64,000 nucleotides of DNA, taken from NCBI RefSeq assembly GCF_001956045.1, contig NZ_MRTH01000039.1, positions 12,535 through 76,534 of the forward strand, in the 5' to 3' direction. Both the position numbers and the translations under genes were made by a program. The notes below the pieces were generated by a model, which was not told the DNA's origin, made no database searches, and worked only from the letters and a program-made list of their open reading frames with translations. The stretch's first letter is position 1; the number at the start of each line of letters is the position of its first letter. The DNA is from Paenibacillus sp. FSL H7-0331 (GTDB lineage Bacteria; Bacillota; Bacilli; Paenibacillales; NBRC-103111). Positions 26,890 to 36,529 of the stretch are shown in pieces.

Positions 26890-26938
26890 AAAAAAGCGGG
26901 TGCAGCTCACTGTTGAGCTATATCCGCAGCTTTTAAGT
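26890..26938. terminator. Bidirectional terminator between ABC-F and GGT genes
   Basis: AGCTCA (26904-26909) pairs with TGAGCT (26914-26919), with GCGG/CCGC and AAAAAGC/GCTTTT extending the stem. T-runs occur on both strands, so it can end both the ABC-F gene and the long minus-strand sulfur operon. Confidence 0.8.
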
Positions 26939-26966
26939 TTATTAATCAAGTGAAACACTAACCGCC

Positions 26967-28577
26967 TTACCAGGCTGCCGCAATACCATCTGCGCGTGAA
27001 TCGGTTCCTCCGCACAAAACACCAGTATGCGGATCTCTCCAGATGATCTGCCCGCGCCCGAATGTGGAGGGGTCCAGCGCAATTTGGATGTCATGTCCGC
27101 GTCTGGACAAGGCTTGCGCCACCGCTGTGGAGAAACCCGATTCAACCCACACCGTGTTGTCTTTTACCCACTGCCATCTAGGAGCATCAAGCGCTGCTTG
27201 AGGATGCAAACCGAAATCCAGCGTATTCATTATCGTTTGCAAATGACCTTGGGGCTGCATAATGCCGCCCATCACGCCAAAGGGGCCTACCGCCTCGCCA
27301 TCGCGTGTCAGAAATCCCGGTATGATCGTATGATAGGTTCGCTTGCCCGGCTCCAGCCGATTGGCATGGTTTTCATCAAGTGAGAAATCCCTTCCTCTGT
27401 TTTGCAGGGCAATCCCCGTACCCGGCACAACCAACCCGGACCCGAATTGCATATAATTGCTCTGTATAAAGGAAACCATATTGCCTTCACCATCGGCTGT
27501 GGCCAAATAAACAGTTCCACCACCGACAGGTTTGCCTACCTCCGGAAGCCTTGCACGCTCCCCGATAAGTCCTCTTCGCAGATTCGTATACTCGGTGGAG
27601 AGCAAGCTATTCGTATCCAGCTTCATCCTTGCGGGATCGGTTATGTAGTGGTGTCCATCGGCAAAAGCTAGCTTCATCGCTTCAATCTGTTTGTGGTAGG
27701 TGTCCACAGTGTTGGGCTGCAGGTCCTCGAAACCGCTCATCATACGTAGAGCAAGTAGAGCAACAAGTCCTTGGCCATTGGGAGGAATTTCCCAAACCTC
27801 ATGGCCTCTATAGGACGTACTGATCGGGTTAACCCATTCCGGGCGATAGGTGCTCAAATCGTCTGCTGTTAGATAACCTCCGGCAGCGGAGATGAACGCA
27901 TCCATGCGTTCGGCCAATTCACCCTCATAAAAAGCTCTGGCTTCACTGGCGCCAATCAGCTCCAGCGTGTGGGCATGAGTGGATGAGCGCCAAATCTCTC
28001 CAGCTGCAGGCGGCCGACCACCCGGAGCGAAGGTGTCAAACCACGGTTTGAAAATATCACCTTTCAATACCTGCTCATATTGAGCAAACGATTTGGCCCA
28101 ATTATGAGCTACTATTGGAGAAACTGGATAACCCTCCTTGGCATAGCGAATCGCAGGCTGGAGTACTTCGGCAAGGGAAAGCTTGCCGAATTTGCGCGAC
28201 AGCTCCGCCCATGCGGCTGGAGCGCCTGGAACTGTTACCGGAATCGCCCCGTAGGAGGGCATCACGTTGTGACCGGCAGCCCGAACGCCATCAATGGAGA
28301 TGGACTGTGGCGCAGGACCGCTCGAATTGAGTCCATGCAGTTTGCCCCCAGTCCATACAAGAGCGAAGGCATCGCCGCCGATCCCATTCGAGCAGGGCTC
28401 GACAACTGTCAGTGCAGCTGCGGTCGCAATTGCTGCATCAATAGCATTACCGCCCTGTTTCAGAATATCGAGACCTGCCTGTGCGGCCAGTGGTTGGGAG
28501 GTAGCGACCATACCTTTGCGGGCATAGGTGGGTGCACGGAAGGAAGGGTAGGGATGATACATCGAATCATAGTTCAA
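26967..28577 (-). CDS. Gamma-glutamyltransferase family protein (YwrD-like, cytoplasmic)
   Basis: 536-aa Ntn-hydrolase that cleaves gamma-glutamyl amide bonds, for example of glutathione conjugates or gamma-glutamyl peptides. Seen: GGNAIDAAIA near residue 42, GIGGDAF near 66, and the autoprocessing threonine at about 355 in GGGTVYLATADGEGN, followed by SFIQSNY. No signal peptide is present, so unlike secreted GGTs it should act inside the cell. The start is a TTG at 28577 with AAGGAGG seven bases upstream, three bases after the cysteine synthase stop. It is the last gene of the nine-gene operon, and the pairing with cysteine synthase suggests release of cysteine or glutamate from an imported or oxidised thiol conjugate. 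Confidence 0.9.
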   Translation of the reverse strand: MNYDSMYHPYPSFRAPTYARKGMVATSQPLAAQAGLDILKQGGNAIDAAIATAAALTVVEPCSNGIGGDAFALVWTGGKLHGLNSSGPAPQSISIDGVRAAGHNVMPSYGAIPVTVPGAPAAWAELSRKFGKLSLAEVLQPAIRYAKEGYPVSPIVAHNWAKSFAQYEQVLKGDIFKPWFDTFAPGGRPPAAGEIWRSSTHAHTLELIGASEARAFYEGELAERMDAFISAAGGYLTADDLSTYRPEWVNPISTSYRGHEVWEIPPNGQGLVALLALRMMSGFEDLQPNTVDTYHKQIEAMKLAFADGHHYITDPARMKLDTNSLLSTEYTNLRRGLIGERARLPEVGKPVGGGTVYLATADGEGNMVSFIQSNYMQFGSGLVVPGTGIALQNRGRDFSLDENHANRLEPGKRTYHTIIPGFLTRDGEAVGPFGVMGGIMQPQGHLQTIMNTLDFGLHPQAALDAPRWQWVKDNTVWVESGFSTAVAQALSRRGHDIQIALDPSTFGRGQIIWRDPHTGVLCGGTDSRADGIAAAW

Positions 28578-28580
28578 AGG

Positions 28581-29519
28581 TCAGTCCTCCTTCTTTTCTT
28601 CAAACAGATCAGAGCTCAGGTACCGCTCGCCGTTATCCGGTGCTATACACAGCACCCGCTTGCCTTTGCCGAGTCGATGTGCTTCCTGCAGCGCAGCCCA
28701 GACCGCAGCACCAGAGGAGGGACCTACCAGAATGCCTTCAAAGGCAGCCAGCTCTTTCATCGTTCGAACCGCGTTCTCGTCTGAAACCTGCACGATTTCA
28801 TCATAAACCTTCTGATTGAGCACACCAGGAATAAAGCCGGGTCCCGCACCAATGAGCTTATGGGCACCTGCTTCTCCGCCGGAAAGTACAGGGGAGCCTT
28901 TTGGCTCAATCACTACGATACGGATGTCCGGCAGCGCCTGACGCAGCACTTCGCCCGTCCCCGTAATTGTCCCACCGGTTCCAGAGGTCGCGACAAAAGC
29001 ATCCAGATTGCCTTCCATCTGCTCCAGTATTTCCAGGGCAGTAGTGGTGCGGTGGGCATCTGGGTTCGCCGGATTCTCGAATTGCTGGGGGACGAAGCTT
29101 CCGGGAATATGCCGCTGCAGCTCCAGCGCCTTGCGGATGGCTCCGGGCATTCTTGTGGACGCAGGCGTTAGAACTACCTCGGCTCCGTAGGCTTTTAGAA
29201 TATTAATCCGCTCTTTCGTCATATTGGCCGGCATGGTAATAATCAATTGATAGCCTTTGGCGGCGGCAGCCATAGCCAGTCCGATTCCCGTATTGCCACT
29301 CGTCGGCTCAATAATGGTCGAACCAGGCTTTAACCGTCCGTCTTTTTCGGCTCTTGTAATCAGATTGAAAGCCGCCCGGTCCTTAACACTACCACCGGGA
29401 TTAAAGTATTCCAGTTTAACGAACACCTCTGCATCCTGGTCATTGGATAATCGGTTAAGCCGGACAACAGGGGTTTCTCCAATCAGGTCGGTAATGCTGT
29501 TGACTCGTTTAGATACCAT
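28581..29519 (-). CDS. Cysteine synthase family (O-acetylserine sulfhydrylase) PLP enzyme
   Basis: 312-aa fold-type II PLP enzyme. PLP lysine at about residue 46 (NPGGSVKDRAA), TSGNTGIGLA as the substrate loop and GTGGTITG as the phosphate loop. It would make cysteine from O-acetylserine and sulfide or sulfite-derived sulfide; a cystathionine-beta-synthase-like role is also possible because the two subfamilies are close. GGAGAG precedes the ATG. It sits between the MFS and GGT genes, linking the desulfurising genes upstream to cysteine formation. Confidence 0.93.
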   Translation of the reverse strand: MVSKRVNSITDLIGETPVVRLNRLSNDQDAEVFVKLEYFNPGGSVKDRAAFNLITRAEKDGRLKPGSTIIEPTSGNTGIGLAMAAAAKGYQLIITMPANMTKERINILKAYGAEVVLTPASTRMPGAIRKALELQRHIPGSFVPQQFENPANPDAHRTTTALEILEQMEGNLDAFVATSGTGGTITGTGEVLRQALPDIRIVVIEPKGSPVLSGGEAGAHKLIGAGPGFIPGVLNQKVYDEIVQVSDENAVRTMKELAAFEGILVGPSSGAAVWAALQEAHRLGKGKRVLCIAPDNGERYLSSDLFEEKKED

Positions 29520-29552
29520 TTGTTGGTACTCTCCTTTTGTAAATGCATAAGT

Positions 29553-30761
29553 TCAGGTTCGGTTACGTCTTAATTGAAGGGACAGCAGGATAATTCCGAT
29601 ACACATCAAGGTACAGGATACGGCAATCCAGTGAAGTCCCTCTGTAGAAACCTGGCTTCCAAATATGAAAGCGAGCAGGCAGGTGGATAAAATCGTGCCG
29701 ATAAAACGCGATGTTTGAAACAGCCCCGTGGAGATTCCAGTATGCTCCTTGGGTACGATTTGAAACAAAACGGTCTGGAGCGTCAAATTCTGTATGCCAT
29801 TCGATATGCCGAGAATAGCCAGTACCAAGCAAACGATCAGGATAGGTGATACCTTATGCAGCAGTCCAATAGCTAACACACTTCCTATCAAAGTACATGC
29901 ACCGAGAAGCATCGGTTTGCTCACATGGCTGGAATCCACCCATCTTGCAACAAAAGGAATAATAAACAGATTGGGAGCGGATAAGGCCAGCATGACAAGC
30001 CCAACCTGCTCGGCATTCAATTGACGAACGTTTTGCAAATAAGTCGGGAAGCTGAACAATACGGAATAAAGCACGATGTTGACCAAAATGTATTGTACAT
30101 ACACGAGACTGACATTTACATTCGTTTTCAAAAACTGCATGGCACTGTAAGAAGGAACACGATTATGAATGCCGGTTTCAAGTAATGATGGGTCCGCCGC
30201 ACGACTGATGTCATGAGGGATAGCAAATAAGACCAGAACAAAGGTAACCAGAATGATTGGAAAGTTAACAAGAAAAATAGCCTGCCAATCACTATAATGA
30301 ATGAGAAAGCCGCCCAAGGACGGACCGAGGGCAGCGGATGCTGCAGAGAATACACTGACGGTCCCGAGTGCTTTTGCCTGCTTTTCTGTCACATAATGCC
30401 GCAGCATGCTCATGCCTGCTGGATGAAGGGCTGACGTTCCGACAGCCTGCAAGCCGCGAAATACCATCAACCAGCCGATTCCGGGAGACAACGGTGCAAG
30501 CAGGGAGGAGAGTGTTACAATGAACAGCCCTCCGATAAATACCTTTCTGCTGCCCCATGCGTCGCTTAACCTGCCCATCACAGGCTGAGCAATGGCGCTG
30601 ATTACGTAATAGGAAGCTATCAACCAGGATATGGCGGTAAAGCCAACTGCAAATTGCTCCTGAATTCTGGCAAATGCTACTGAAATCATGGTGGTATTAA
30701 TTGGATTCATCAGAACCCCGAGTGATACTGCAGCGATTATCCAGAATTGTCGCTTATTCAT
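29553..30761 (-). CDS. MFS transporter (DHA2/DHA1 multidrug type)
   Basis: 402-aa protein, twelve hydrophobic helices. Motif A is GRLSDAWGSRKVFI, and the motif C region reads GPSLGGFLIHYSDWQAIF, both typical of antiporters. The ATG at 30761 shares one base with the aldolase stop (TGATG), so translation is coupled. In this operon it may export a product or side-product of sulfur-compound breakdown, such as the desulfurised carbon skeleton; that is inference from position only. Confidence 0.88.
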   Translation of the reverse strand: MNKRQFWIIAAVSLGVLMNPINTTMISVAFARIQEQFAVGFTAISWLIASYYVISAIAQPVMGRLSDAWGSRKVFIGGLFIVTLSSLLAPLSPGIGWLMVFRGLQAVGTSALHPAGMSMLRHYVTEKQAKALGTVSVFSAASAALGPSLGGFLIHYSDWQAIFLVNFPIILVTFVLVLFAIPHDISRAADPSLLETGIHNRVPSYSAMQFLKTNVNVSLVYVQYILVNIVLYSVLFSFPTYLQNVRQLNAEQVGLVMLALSAPNLFIIPFVARWVDSSHVSKPMLLGACTLIGSVLAIGLLHKVSPILIVCLVLAILGISNGIQNLTLQTVLFQIVPKEHTGISTGLFQTSRFIGTILSTCLLAFIFGSQVSTEGLHWIAVSCTLMCIGIILLSLQLRRNRT

Positions 30762-31513
30762 CACAACAGCAGGTCGGGCTGCTCCTTGATAATGGTTTCA
30801 TAATAAGGCTGGAAATTGAGCCAACCCATGTCCGACGTGAAGAGCTGTGATATTTTGTCTGCGCGTTCCTGATAAATATGCTCAGGTTTACCCACAGCCT
30901 CAGCCAACAGCTGCGCCTGGCACGCGCGCTCCATAGATATAAACCAGTAAGCTGCCTCATCTACGGTTTTACCGAAGGTGACGATACCGTGATTTTTAAG
31001 GATCAGAGCCTTATTGGTTCCGATCGCATGGGCTAATGCTTCACCCTCGCCATGCTTGTAGCTGTCAAAAACATCATGCGCCTTATGGAAAACCGCGGAT
31101 TCGGAGGTGATCGGATCAATCGTTCGATTCAGCGATGACCATGTTTTTCCATAGATGGAATGTGTGTGGGCGATTGCCTGAATATCGGGTCTAAGCTTCT
31201 GGATGGGCAAATGCAGCTGTAGGGCACCGCCATGCACATAGCCATGTCCGTGAACAATCTCGCCCTCATGATTCTGCAGCACGAGATCGCTTACCCGGAT
31301 CAGCTTAAAGCTTAAAGCAAGCGGGTTGGTCCAGTAATGATCGGTTTTGATTGGATCACGCACGGAGATATGTCCCATCACACCTTCATCGTAACCGAAT
31401 TTGGCAAACACGCGGAAGGCTGCAACAAGACGCTCCTTGCGGTGCTGTCTTTCATCCTCCAGATTATCGAATACAGGGGGGACAGGTCTCGTCCCTTTTG
31501 GATAAGTGGCCAC
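30761..31513 (-). CDS. Class II aldolase/adducin family protein
   Basis: 250-aa zinc-type aldolase fold. Metal ligands appear as HTHSIYGK (two His) and NHGIVTFG (third His), and the early GHISVRD segment is typical. Family members act on sugar phosphates or methylthioribulose phosphate, but this subgroup is found in sulfonate/sulfur operons with unknown substrate. Start is GTG at 31513 with AGGAGGA seven bases upstream. Its place between the transporter permease and MFS suggests cleavage of the carbon skeleton left after oxidation. Confidence 0.87.
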   Translation of the reverse strand: MATYPKGTRPVPPVFDNLEDERQHRKERLVAAFRVFAKFGYDEGVMGHISVRDPIKTDHYWTNPLALSFKLIRVSDLVLQNHEGEIVHGHGYVHGGALQLHLPIQKLRPDIQAIAHTHSIYGKTWSSLNRTIDPITSESAVFHKAHDVFDSYKHGEGEALAHAIGTNKALILKNHGIVTFGKTVDEAAYWFISMERACQAQLLAEAVGKPEHIYQERADKISQLFTSDMGWLNFQPYYETIIKEQPDLLL

Positions 31514-31551
31514 TTCTAACTCCTCCTAATGTTGTAAAATGTTCCTGGTCT

Positions 31552-32391
31552 TCATCCACGGTAGCTGTCACGCCACCTGATCCATTTACGATCCAGATAC
31601 TTGACTAGGGAATCGATCAGCTTGCCGATAATTGCAAAAATAATAACACCAACGAACACGAGATCGGTACGAGCGCTTTGTGACGAGAACAGAATCATGT
31701 GACCTACTCCTGCACTCGCTCCGATTAATTCGGCGACAACAAGACTGAGCCACGAAATCGCCAGCGAGAGTCGGACACCAAGCAGTACATTCGGCAGCGA
31801 GGAAGGAAGAATAAGCCGGACGATTTGTTTATACCGATTGAATTGTAGTACTTTAGCTACTTCAAATAGCTTGTTATCCACACTGCGGATACCTATAAAG
31901 GTGTTGATGTAAATCGGAAAAAAAGAGCCGACAGCGATAATAACAATCTTCGAGGTTTCGCTAAATCCAAACCAAAGAATGATCAATGGCGCAATGGCCA
32001 GATTCGGAATCATTCTGAACCACTGTATAGAAGGATCGATCAGGTTCTCCGATCTGCGGGAAAATCCAGTCCATACAGCGAACAGGAAGGCAATGGAACC
32101 TCCAAGCAAAAAGCCGCTGGCCGCTCTGCCCACGCTGACGCCAATGTGGAGCAGCAGCTCTCCCGTGACGAAAAGCTCCTTGAAGCCTTTGATAATTTCC
32201 CAGGGCGTAGGAAGAAAGAACGTGTCGACTACGCCTGTAGCGCCGAGCACCTGCCATACAATTACAATAAGCAACGGCACAGCGAAGGAGATACTCGTAT
32301 CATTCAATCTGCTTCTCCAGAGTGAAGGATGGGCAGCATGTCCTGCGGATCGTGAAGGTGAAGCAGATAGCTGCTCAGTCGGTGTGCTCAT
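31552..32391 (-). CDS. ABC transporter permease, SsuC/TauC family (second copy)
   Basis: 279-aa inner-membrane subunit of a sulfonate/nitrate/taurine-type importer, with about six helices. The family coupling segment FEVAKVLQFNRYKQIVRLILPSSLP is seen at about residue 180. It is clearly related to the other permease (32405-33250), with the same order of motifs, so they may form a heterodimer rather than the usual homodimer. Fourteen bases after the first permease. Confidence 0.92.
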   Translation of the reverse strand: MSTPTEQLSASPSRSAGHAAHPSLWRSRLNDTSISFAVPLLIVIVWQVLGATGVVDTFFLPTPWEIIKGFKELFVTGELLLHIGVSVGRAASGFLLGGSIAFLFAVWTGFSRRSENLIDPSIQWFRMIPNLAIAPLIILWFGFSETSKIVIIAVGSFFPIYINTFIGIRSVDNKLFEVAKVLQFNRYKQIVRLILPSSLPNVLLGVRLSLAISWLSLVVAELIGASAGVGHMILFSSQSARTDLVFVGVIIFAIIGKLIDSLVKYLDRKWIRWRDSYRG

Positions 32392-32404
32392 GTTAACCTC
32401 CTCC

Positions 32405-33250
32405 TCATAGTCCTTGAAAGCTGTCGCGCCATCTCAGCCAATGCTTTTCAAGGCTGACTACGATGATATCGGAAATTTTGCCCAGTATGGCGAACAAGAG
32501 AATGCCTACAAAAACAGTTGAGGTCATGCTCATCGCACGCGCATCCATCATCAGGTATCCGATTCCTGAGGTCGACCCCATAATTTCGGCTACGACCAAG
32601 CCGAGCCAGGAAACGGCTACCGACAGCCGTATTCCGAGAAATACATTGGGCAGCGATGCCGGAATAATCAGGCGTATGATTTGCTTGAAACGGCTGAAGC
32701 CCAGCACCTTGGCGACTTCAAAATATTTGTTATCCACACCGCGAATACCAAGGTAGGTGTTAATATAGAGCGGGAAAAACGCGCCTTTGGCAATCAGCAG
32801 CACCTTGGCGGTCTCCCCGATTCCAAACCAGAGCACGAACAGGGTGGTAAGCGCCAAATGCGGAACCATACGAATCATCTGGATCGTAGGGTCGAGTGTT
32901 TTTTCAACATAGCGGATGAGTCCAACTGCCATCCCGATTACAAACCCCAAGCCGGCGCCAAGCGCAAAGCCGGATAGGATGCGGACCAGGCTGACTTTTA
33001 AATTATCCATCAATTCGCCGCTCTGGTAGAGGGTAATTAAAGAATCCAATATGGTTGTCGGCGTTGGAAACAATAAGGTGGAAATATAGTCGTGATCACC
33101 AAGAATTTGCCACACGATTATTAATGTCACCGGAAGAGCGAGCCCGGTGAGCAGCTTGTACAGCTTTTGCTTGTATACAGGCTCGGTCCGCTTGGCTTGG
33201 ATCTCAGCCATTGGCTGGGTGGAGGACAGTTTGATCGTTTTGCTGCTCAT
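32405..33250 (-). CDS. ABC transporter permease, SsuC/TauC family (first copy)
   Basis: 281-aa partner permease. Coupling helix region FEVAKVLGFSRFKQIIRLIIPASLP and C-terminal LEKHWLRWRDSFQGL. The start at 33250 lies 47 bases inside the end of the monooxygenase gene, with GGTGA before the ATG; an internal ATG at 33211 has no site. The overlap points to translational coupling of monooxygenase and transporter. Confidence 0.92.
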   Translation of the reverse strand: MSSKTIKLSSTQPMAEIQAKRTEPVYKQKLYKLLTGLALPVTLIIVWQILGDHDYISTLLFPTPTTILDSLITLYQSGELMDNLKVSLVRILSGFALGAGLGFVIGMAVGLIRYVEKTLDPTIQMIRMVPHLALTTLFVLWFGIGETAKVLLIAKGAFFPLYINTYLGIRGVDNKYFEVAKVLGFSRFKQIIRLIIPASLPNVFLGIRLSVAVSWLGLVVAEIMGSTSGIGYLMMDARAMSMTSTVFVGILLFAILGKISDIIVVSLEKHWLRWRDSFQGL

Positions 33251-34586
33251 GCTGGTTCACCCGCGCTTTCGTATAACGGTTAACGGGATAAGGCAATTCC
33301 AAATGCTCACGAAGCGTGTCCCCCTCGTATTCGGTACGGAACAATCCGCGCTGTTGAAGAATAGGGACAACCTGCTCTGCAAAATCGCGCAATCCTTCCG
33401 GCTGTACGTAGCCGTATATAATAAATCCATCAACGGCTTCAGCTTCAAACAGCTTTTGGATCTTATCGGCAATCTGCTCAGCTGTTCCGATAAAATCGCC
33501 CTTGGGGCTTGCAGCGCGCAGTGCCAACTGACGAAGAGTCAAATTTTCTTCTTTGGCGATACGTTTGAAATATTCCGCCGTTGACTTGAAGCTATCTTTG
33601 CCGATATCACCCAAATCGGGAAGTGGCTCGTCTAATGGGTATTGGGTAAAGTCATAAAAGCTGAAAAAACGGCTTAAATATTTGATGGCAAGATCAATAT
33701 CCACATAAGCGCTCGTTTGCTCGTATTTCCGTTGTGCCTCTTCTTCGGTTGCGCCGATGATCGGTGTAATTGCAGGGAAGATCAGAATTTCTTCGGGCTT
33801 TCTTCCGTAAGCGGCCGCCCGCTGCTTCACGTCCTTGTAGAATTCTCTGGCAATGTCCGGGTCGCTGGAGTTGGAGAATATCGCATCAGCTTCTTTGGCT
33901 GCCAATTCCCGTCCCTCATCCGATGCTCCAGCCTGGAATACGATCGGCCGTCCCTGAGCGGATGGCTCCATGTTCAGAGGTCCCTTTACAGAAAAGAACT
34001 CGCCTTTATGATCAAGCGTGTGCAGCTTGTCCAAATCCACATAAATACCTTTTTCCTTATCGCGAACAAAGGCATCATCCTCATATGAGTCCCAAAGGCC
34101 CTTTAGCAGCTCAATATACTCGGCGGCAATTTTATAGCGAACAGCGTGCTCATGCAGCTTCTCCTGTCCGTAGTTTTTGGCAACGTCCTCCAAAGCGGAG
34201 GTGACCGCATTCCAGCCGGCACGGCCTCCGCTCAGCTTATCCAGTGACGCCAGCTGACGGGCTGTGGTAAAGGGCTCGCTAAAGGAAGTGGTAAATGTAC
34301 CGACCAGACCCAGCTTCGTGGTCACTGCCGCCAAGGCGGATAGTAGGGTAAGCGGTTCGAACCGGCTTAGAAAATAAGGGGTTGAGTTCTTCGTAATGTA
34401 GGCAGAGTCTGCGATAAAGGCAAAGTCAAACTTGGCTTGCTCGGCAATTTGAGCCAATTCGATATTCAGCTTGAGGTTAACAGGTCCGTCAGATGGTGTA
34501 TCCTTATGTCTCCAGGATGCGACGTTGGAGCCGGCACCTGTCAGAAAAGCGCCTAAGTGTAGTTTTCTTTCTTTGGATTGTGTCAT
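33204..34586 (-). CDS. Flavin-dependent monooxygenase, NtaA/SnaA/DszA/DmoA family (LLM class)
   Basis: 460-aa FMNH2-dependent luciferase-like monooxygenase. Typical features: LHLGAFLTGAGS N-terminus, FAFIADSAYI, SGGRAGWNAVTS and QAGASDEGRELAAKEADAIF. This branch oxidises nitrilotriacetate, dimethylsulfide, dibenzothiophene sulfone or similar compounds and needs a reduced flavin supply; no reductase gene is in the operon. With an SsuABC-type importer it fits oxidative C-S bond cleavage for sulfur supply. GGAGG lies nine bases before the ATG. Confidence 0.92.
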   Translation of the reverse strand: MTQSKERKLHLGAFLTGAGSNVASWRHKDTPSDGPVNLKLNIELAQIAEQAKFDFAFIADSAYITKNSTPYFLSRFEPLTLLSALAAVTTKLGLVGTFTTSFSEPFTTARQLASLDKLSGGRAGWNAVTSALEDVAKNYGQEKLHEHAVRYKIAAEYIELLKGLWDSYEDDAFVRDKEKGIYVDLDKLHTLDHKGEFFSVKGPLNMEPSAQGRPIVFQAGASDEGRELAAKEADAIFSNSSDPDIAREFYKDVKQRAAAYGRKPEEILIFPAITPIIGATEEEAQRKYEQTSAYVDIDLAIKYLSRFFSFYDFTQYPLDEPLPDLGDIGKDSFKSTAEYFKRIAKEENLTLRQLALRAASPKGDFIGTAEQIADKIQKLFEAEAVDGFIIYGYVQPEGLRDFAEQVVPILQQRGLFRTEYEGDTLREHLELPYPVNRYTKARVNQHEQQNDQTVLHPANG

Positions 34587-34609
34587 GGTTAATTACCTCC
34601 GTTTTTTTA

Positions 34610-35680
34610 TTATTTAAGTATCCATTCGTTAAGGTTGAAATCTTTTGCTGCGAGCTTTTCGTCTACAAGAAACTTTTTGGCTTCTTCGACACGCTTCACA
34701 CCATCTGTAGAAATTGCCGTATCGGAAATCAGATCAATGGAATACAAAATCGGAACGACATCAAGGGGAGCCTTTGTTGTTTCCGAGACATAAGCATAAT
34801 ACTTATCCGGGTTGGCTCTAAGGTCCTTCAAAGCAGCGTCTCGGGCTGCTGCCCACGCTTTAGGGAAATCCGGATATTTGCTCAGGTAAGCCTCTGAAGC
34901 AATCGTGATGGAGGTCGCCAGCAGCAGGGGGTGGTCCTTGGCACGATCAAGCACCGGAAAGCCCTCCTGAGTCAATTTGTAGGTTGTATAGTCATAAGTA
35001 GCGCTGGCAAAGGCATCGATATCCCCTCGTGCCAATGCGGCATAGGAGTCCGCCCAGGACATATTGATGATTTTGGCATTTACGTTGTTTTCCTTAAGCA
35101 AGCCGACGGCATAACGGTGCATGAGAGAGCCTTTTACAACGGCAATGGTTTTGCCTTCCAGGTCTTTAATGGTTTTGGGACCATTTTTCTTGCCCAGCAG
35201 GTAGCTCTCCGTATTAGTAGAAGCAAAGCCAATCAGCTTCGTTTTGCTTCCGGTTGCACGGCTGAGCAGAGCGGGAGTATCACCCATAGAACCGACATCG
35301 ACTCGGCCGGCCAGGACGGCTTCATTAATATCCGGGCCGGTTCCGCCGCCTACGGCATTGACGGTTTTGATTCCATATTCGGCTAGCACCTTGGGAATGA
35401 TGCCAGTGTAGAAGCCCCAGCCCTCGGCGCCGGTTTGCTTGCCGGTTGTGCCTACGAAGCTGTAGTTTAATACCTCAGGAACCTTGACGGCAGCGGTTGG
35501 AGCGGATGCAGCAGCCGAAGCGGCTGGAGCGGTTGCTGCAGGTGCTGCCGAAGAGCTGGACGACTCCTTGTTAGCTGATTGTCCGCACGCCTGGACGACA
35601 AGCATCGTGGCTGCGAGAGTAACGAATAGGGTTAATCGTAGGACGGATCGCCCTCTTTTGTTAGGCTTGTGTAAAGACAT
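34610..35680 (-). CDS. Sulfonate/aliphatic-sulfur ABC transporter substrate-binding lipoprotein (SsuA family)
   Basis: 356 aa. Lipoprotein signal peptide with basic start (KPNKRGRS), hydrophobic core and lipobox VQAC near residue 32, then a Ser/Ala-rich linker and the NMT1/SsuA domain (LNYSFVGTTGKQ... GRVDVGSMGDTPALL... KGSLMHRYAVGLLKE). Binds the sulfur source outside the cell and delivers it to the two permeases. Located 23 bases before the monooxygenase and 60 after the ATPase. Confidence 0.93.
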   Translation of the reverse strand: MSLHKPNKRGRSVLRLTLFVTLAATMLVVQACGQSANKESSSSSAAPAATAPAASAAASAPTAAVKVPEVLNYSFVGTTGKQTGAEGWGFYTGIIPKVLAEYGIKTVNAVGGGTGPDINEAVLAGRVDVGSMGDTPALLSRATGSKTKLIGFASTNTESYLLGKKNGPKTIKDLEGKTIAVVKGSLMHRYAVGLLKENNVNAKIINMSWADSYAALARGDIDAFASATYDYTTYKLTQEGFPVLDRAKDHPLLLATSITIASEAYLSKYPDFPKAWAAARDAALKDLRANPDKYYAYVSETTKAPLDVVPILYSIDLISDTAISTDGVKRVEEAKKFLVDEKLAAKDFNLNEWILK

Positions 35681-35740
35681 GGTTATGTAGTTCTCCTCTC
35701 AGTATGGGCTGTTCTCTAATCACATTCGAAATCACTGCAT

Positions 35741-36529
35741 TTAGATGCCTGCTCCGGATTGACCCCAGGACAGCTCTTCGATTCTCTCGAATTCATTCAG
35801 CACCTTAAAACGTATTTCCTGAAATGATGTACTTGATTTCTTGCGCGGGAACGGCAGATCGACATGGACGACGCTGCGAACCTCTCCTGGTCTGGGCTTC
35901 AGAATAACGATCCGGTTAGCCAGGACGACCGCTTCATCGATATCATGGGTGACGAATATCATCGTAGTGCGGTTTTTATTCCAAATATCCAAAAGCGCCT
36001 CCTGCATATGCGAGCGGGTAAAAGCGTCGAGTGCCCCAAACGGTTCATCAAGCAGGAGAACCTTCGGATTACGAAGCAGCGCCCTTGCAATCGATACGCG
36101 CTGTGCCATACCGCCGGATAATTCACGGGGATACGCGTTCTCAAAGCCCTTCAGCTTGACCAGATCAATTAATTCATCGACCTTACGACGAATATTTGGA
36201 TCATGCAGCGAGAGGTCGGAAGCGATGTTTTTTTCCACCGTCAGCCAGGGAAACAATCGTGGCTCCTGAAAGATGAAGCCTTTATCAATGCCAGGTCCGA
36301 GGACAGGCTGTCCCGCAAGGCTAAGCTTGCCTGTATAATCGGTGTCGAGTCCGGCAATAATGCGCAACAATGTACTCTTGCCGCAGCCGCTCGGCCCGAT
36401 TACCGTAATAAATTCTCCCTCTTTAATGCCGAGGTTGATGTTCTGCAAAGCATGTACGGAATGACCTGAGGTTGTAAAAACTTTGTTCAAATGCTGAATG
36501 TCTAATAGTGGAGTGCTCGTAGGATACAC
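35741..36529 (-). CDS. ABC transporter ATPase, SsuB/TauB type
   Basis: 262 aa. Walker [15 protein letters not shown]-loop [12 protein letters not shown], signature [15 protein letters not shown], Walker [14 protein letters not shown]-loop [10 protein letters not shown], all typical of SsuB. First gene of the operon. The start is taken as GTG at 36529; an upstream in-frame stop at 36545-36547 leaves no earlier choice, and GGAAAGG lies unusually close (two bases), so expression may be weak or leader-dependent. Confidence 0.9.
   Translation of the reverse strand: MYPTSTPLLDIQHLNKVFTTSGHSVHALQNINLGIKEGEFITVIGPSGCGKSTLLRIIAGLDTDYTGKLSLAGQPVLGPGIDKGFIFQEPRLFPWLTVEKNIASDLSLHDPNIRRKVDELIDLVKLKGFENAYPRELSGGMAQRVSIARALLRNPKVLLLDEPFGALDAFTRSHMQEALLDIWNKNRTTMIFVTHDIDEAVVLANRIVILKPRPGEVRSVVHVDLPFPRKKSSTSFQEIRFKVLNEFERIEELSWGQSGAGI

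Noticed and set aside
30128..30558. Several long frames opposite or within the MFS, GGT, cysteine synthase and monooxygenase genes
   Set aside because: Shadow frames of GC-biased genes: no ribosome binding sites and no domains.
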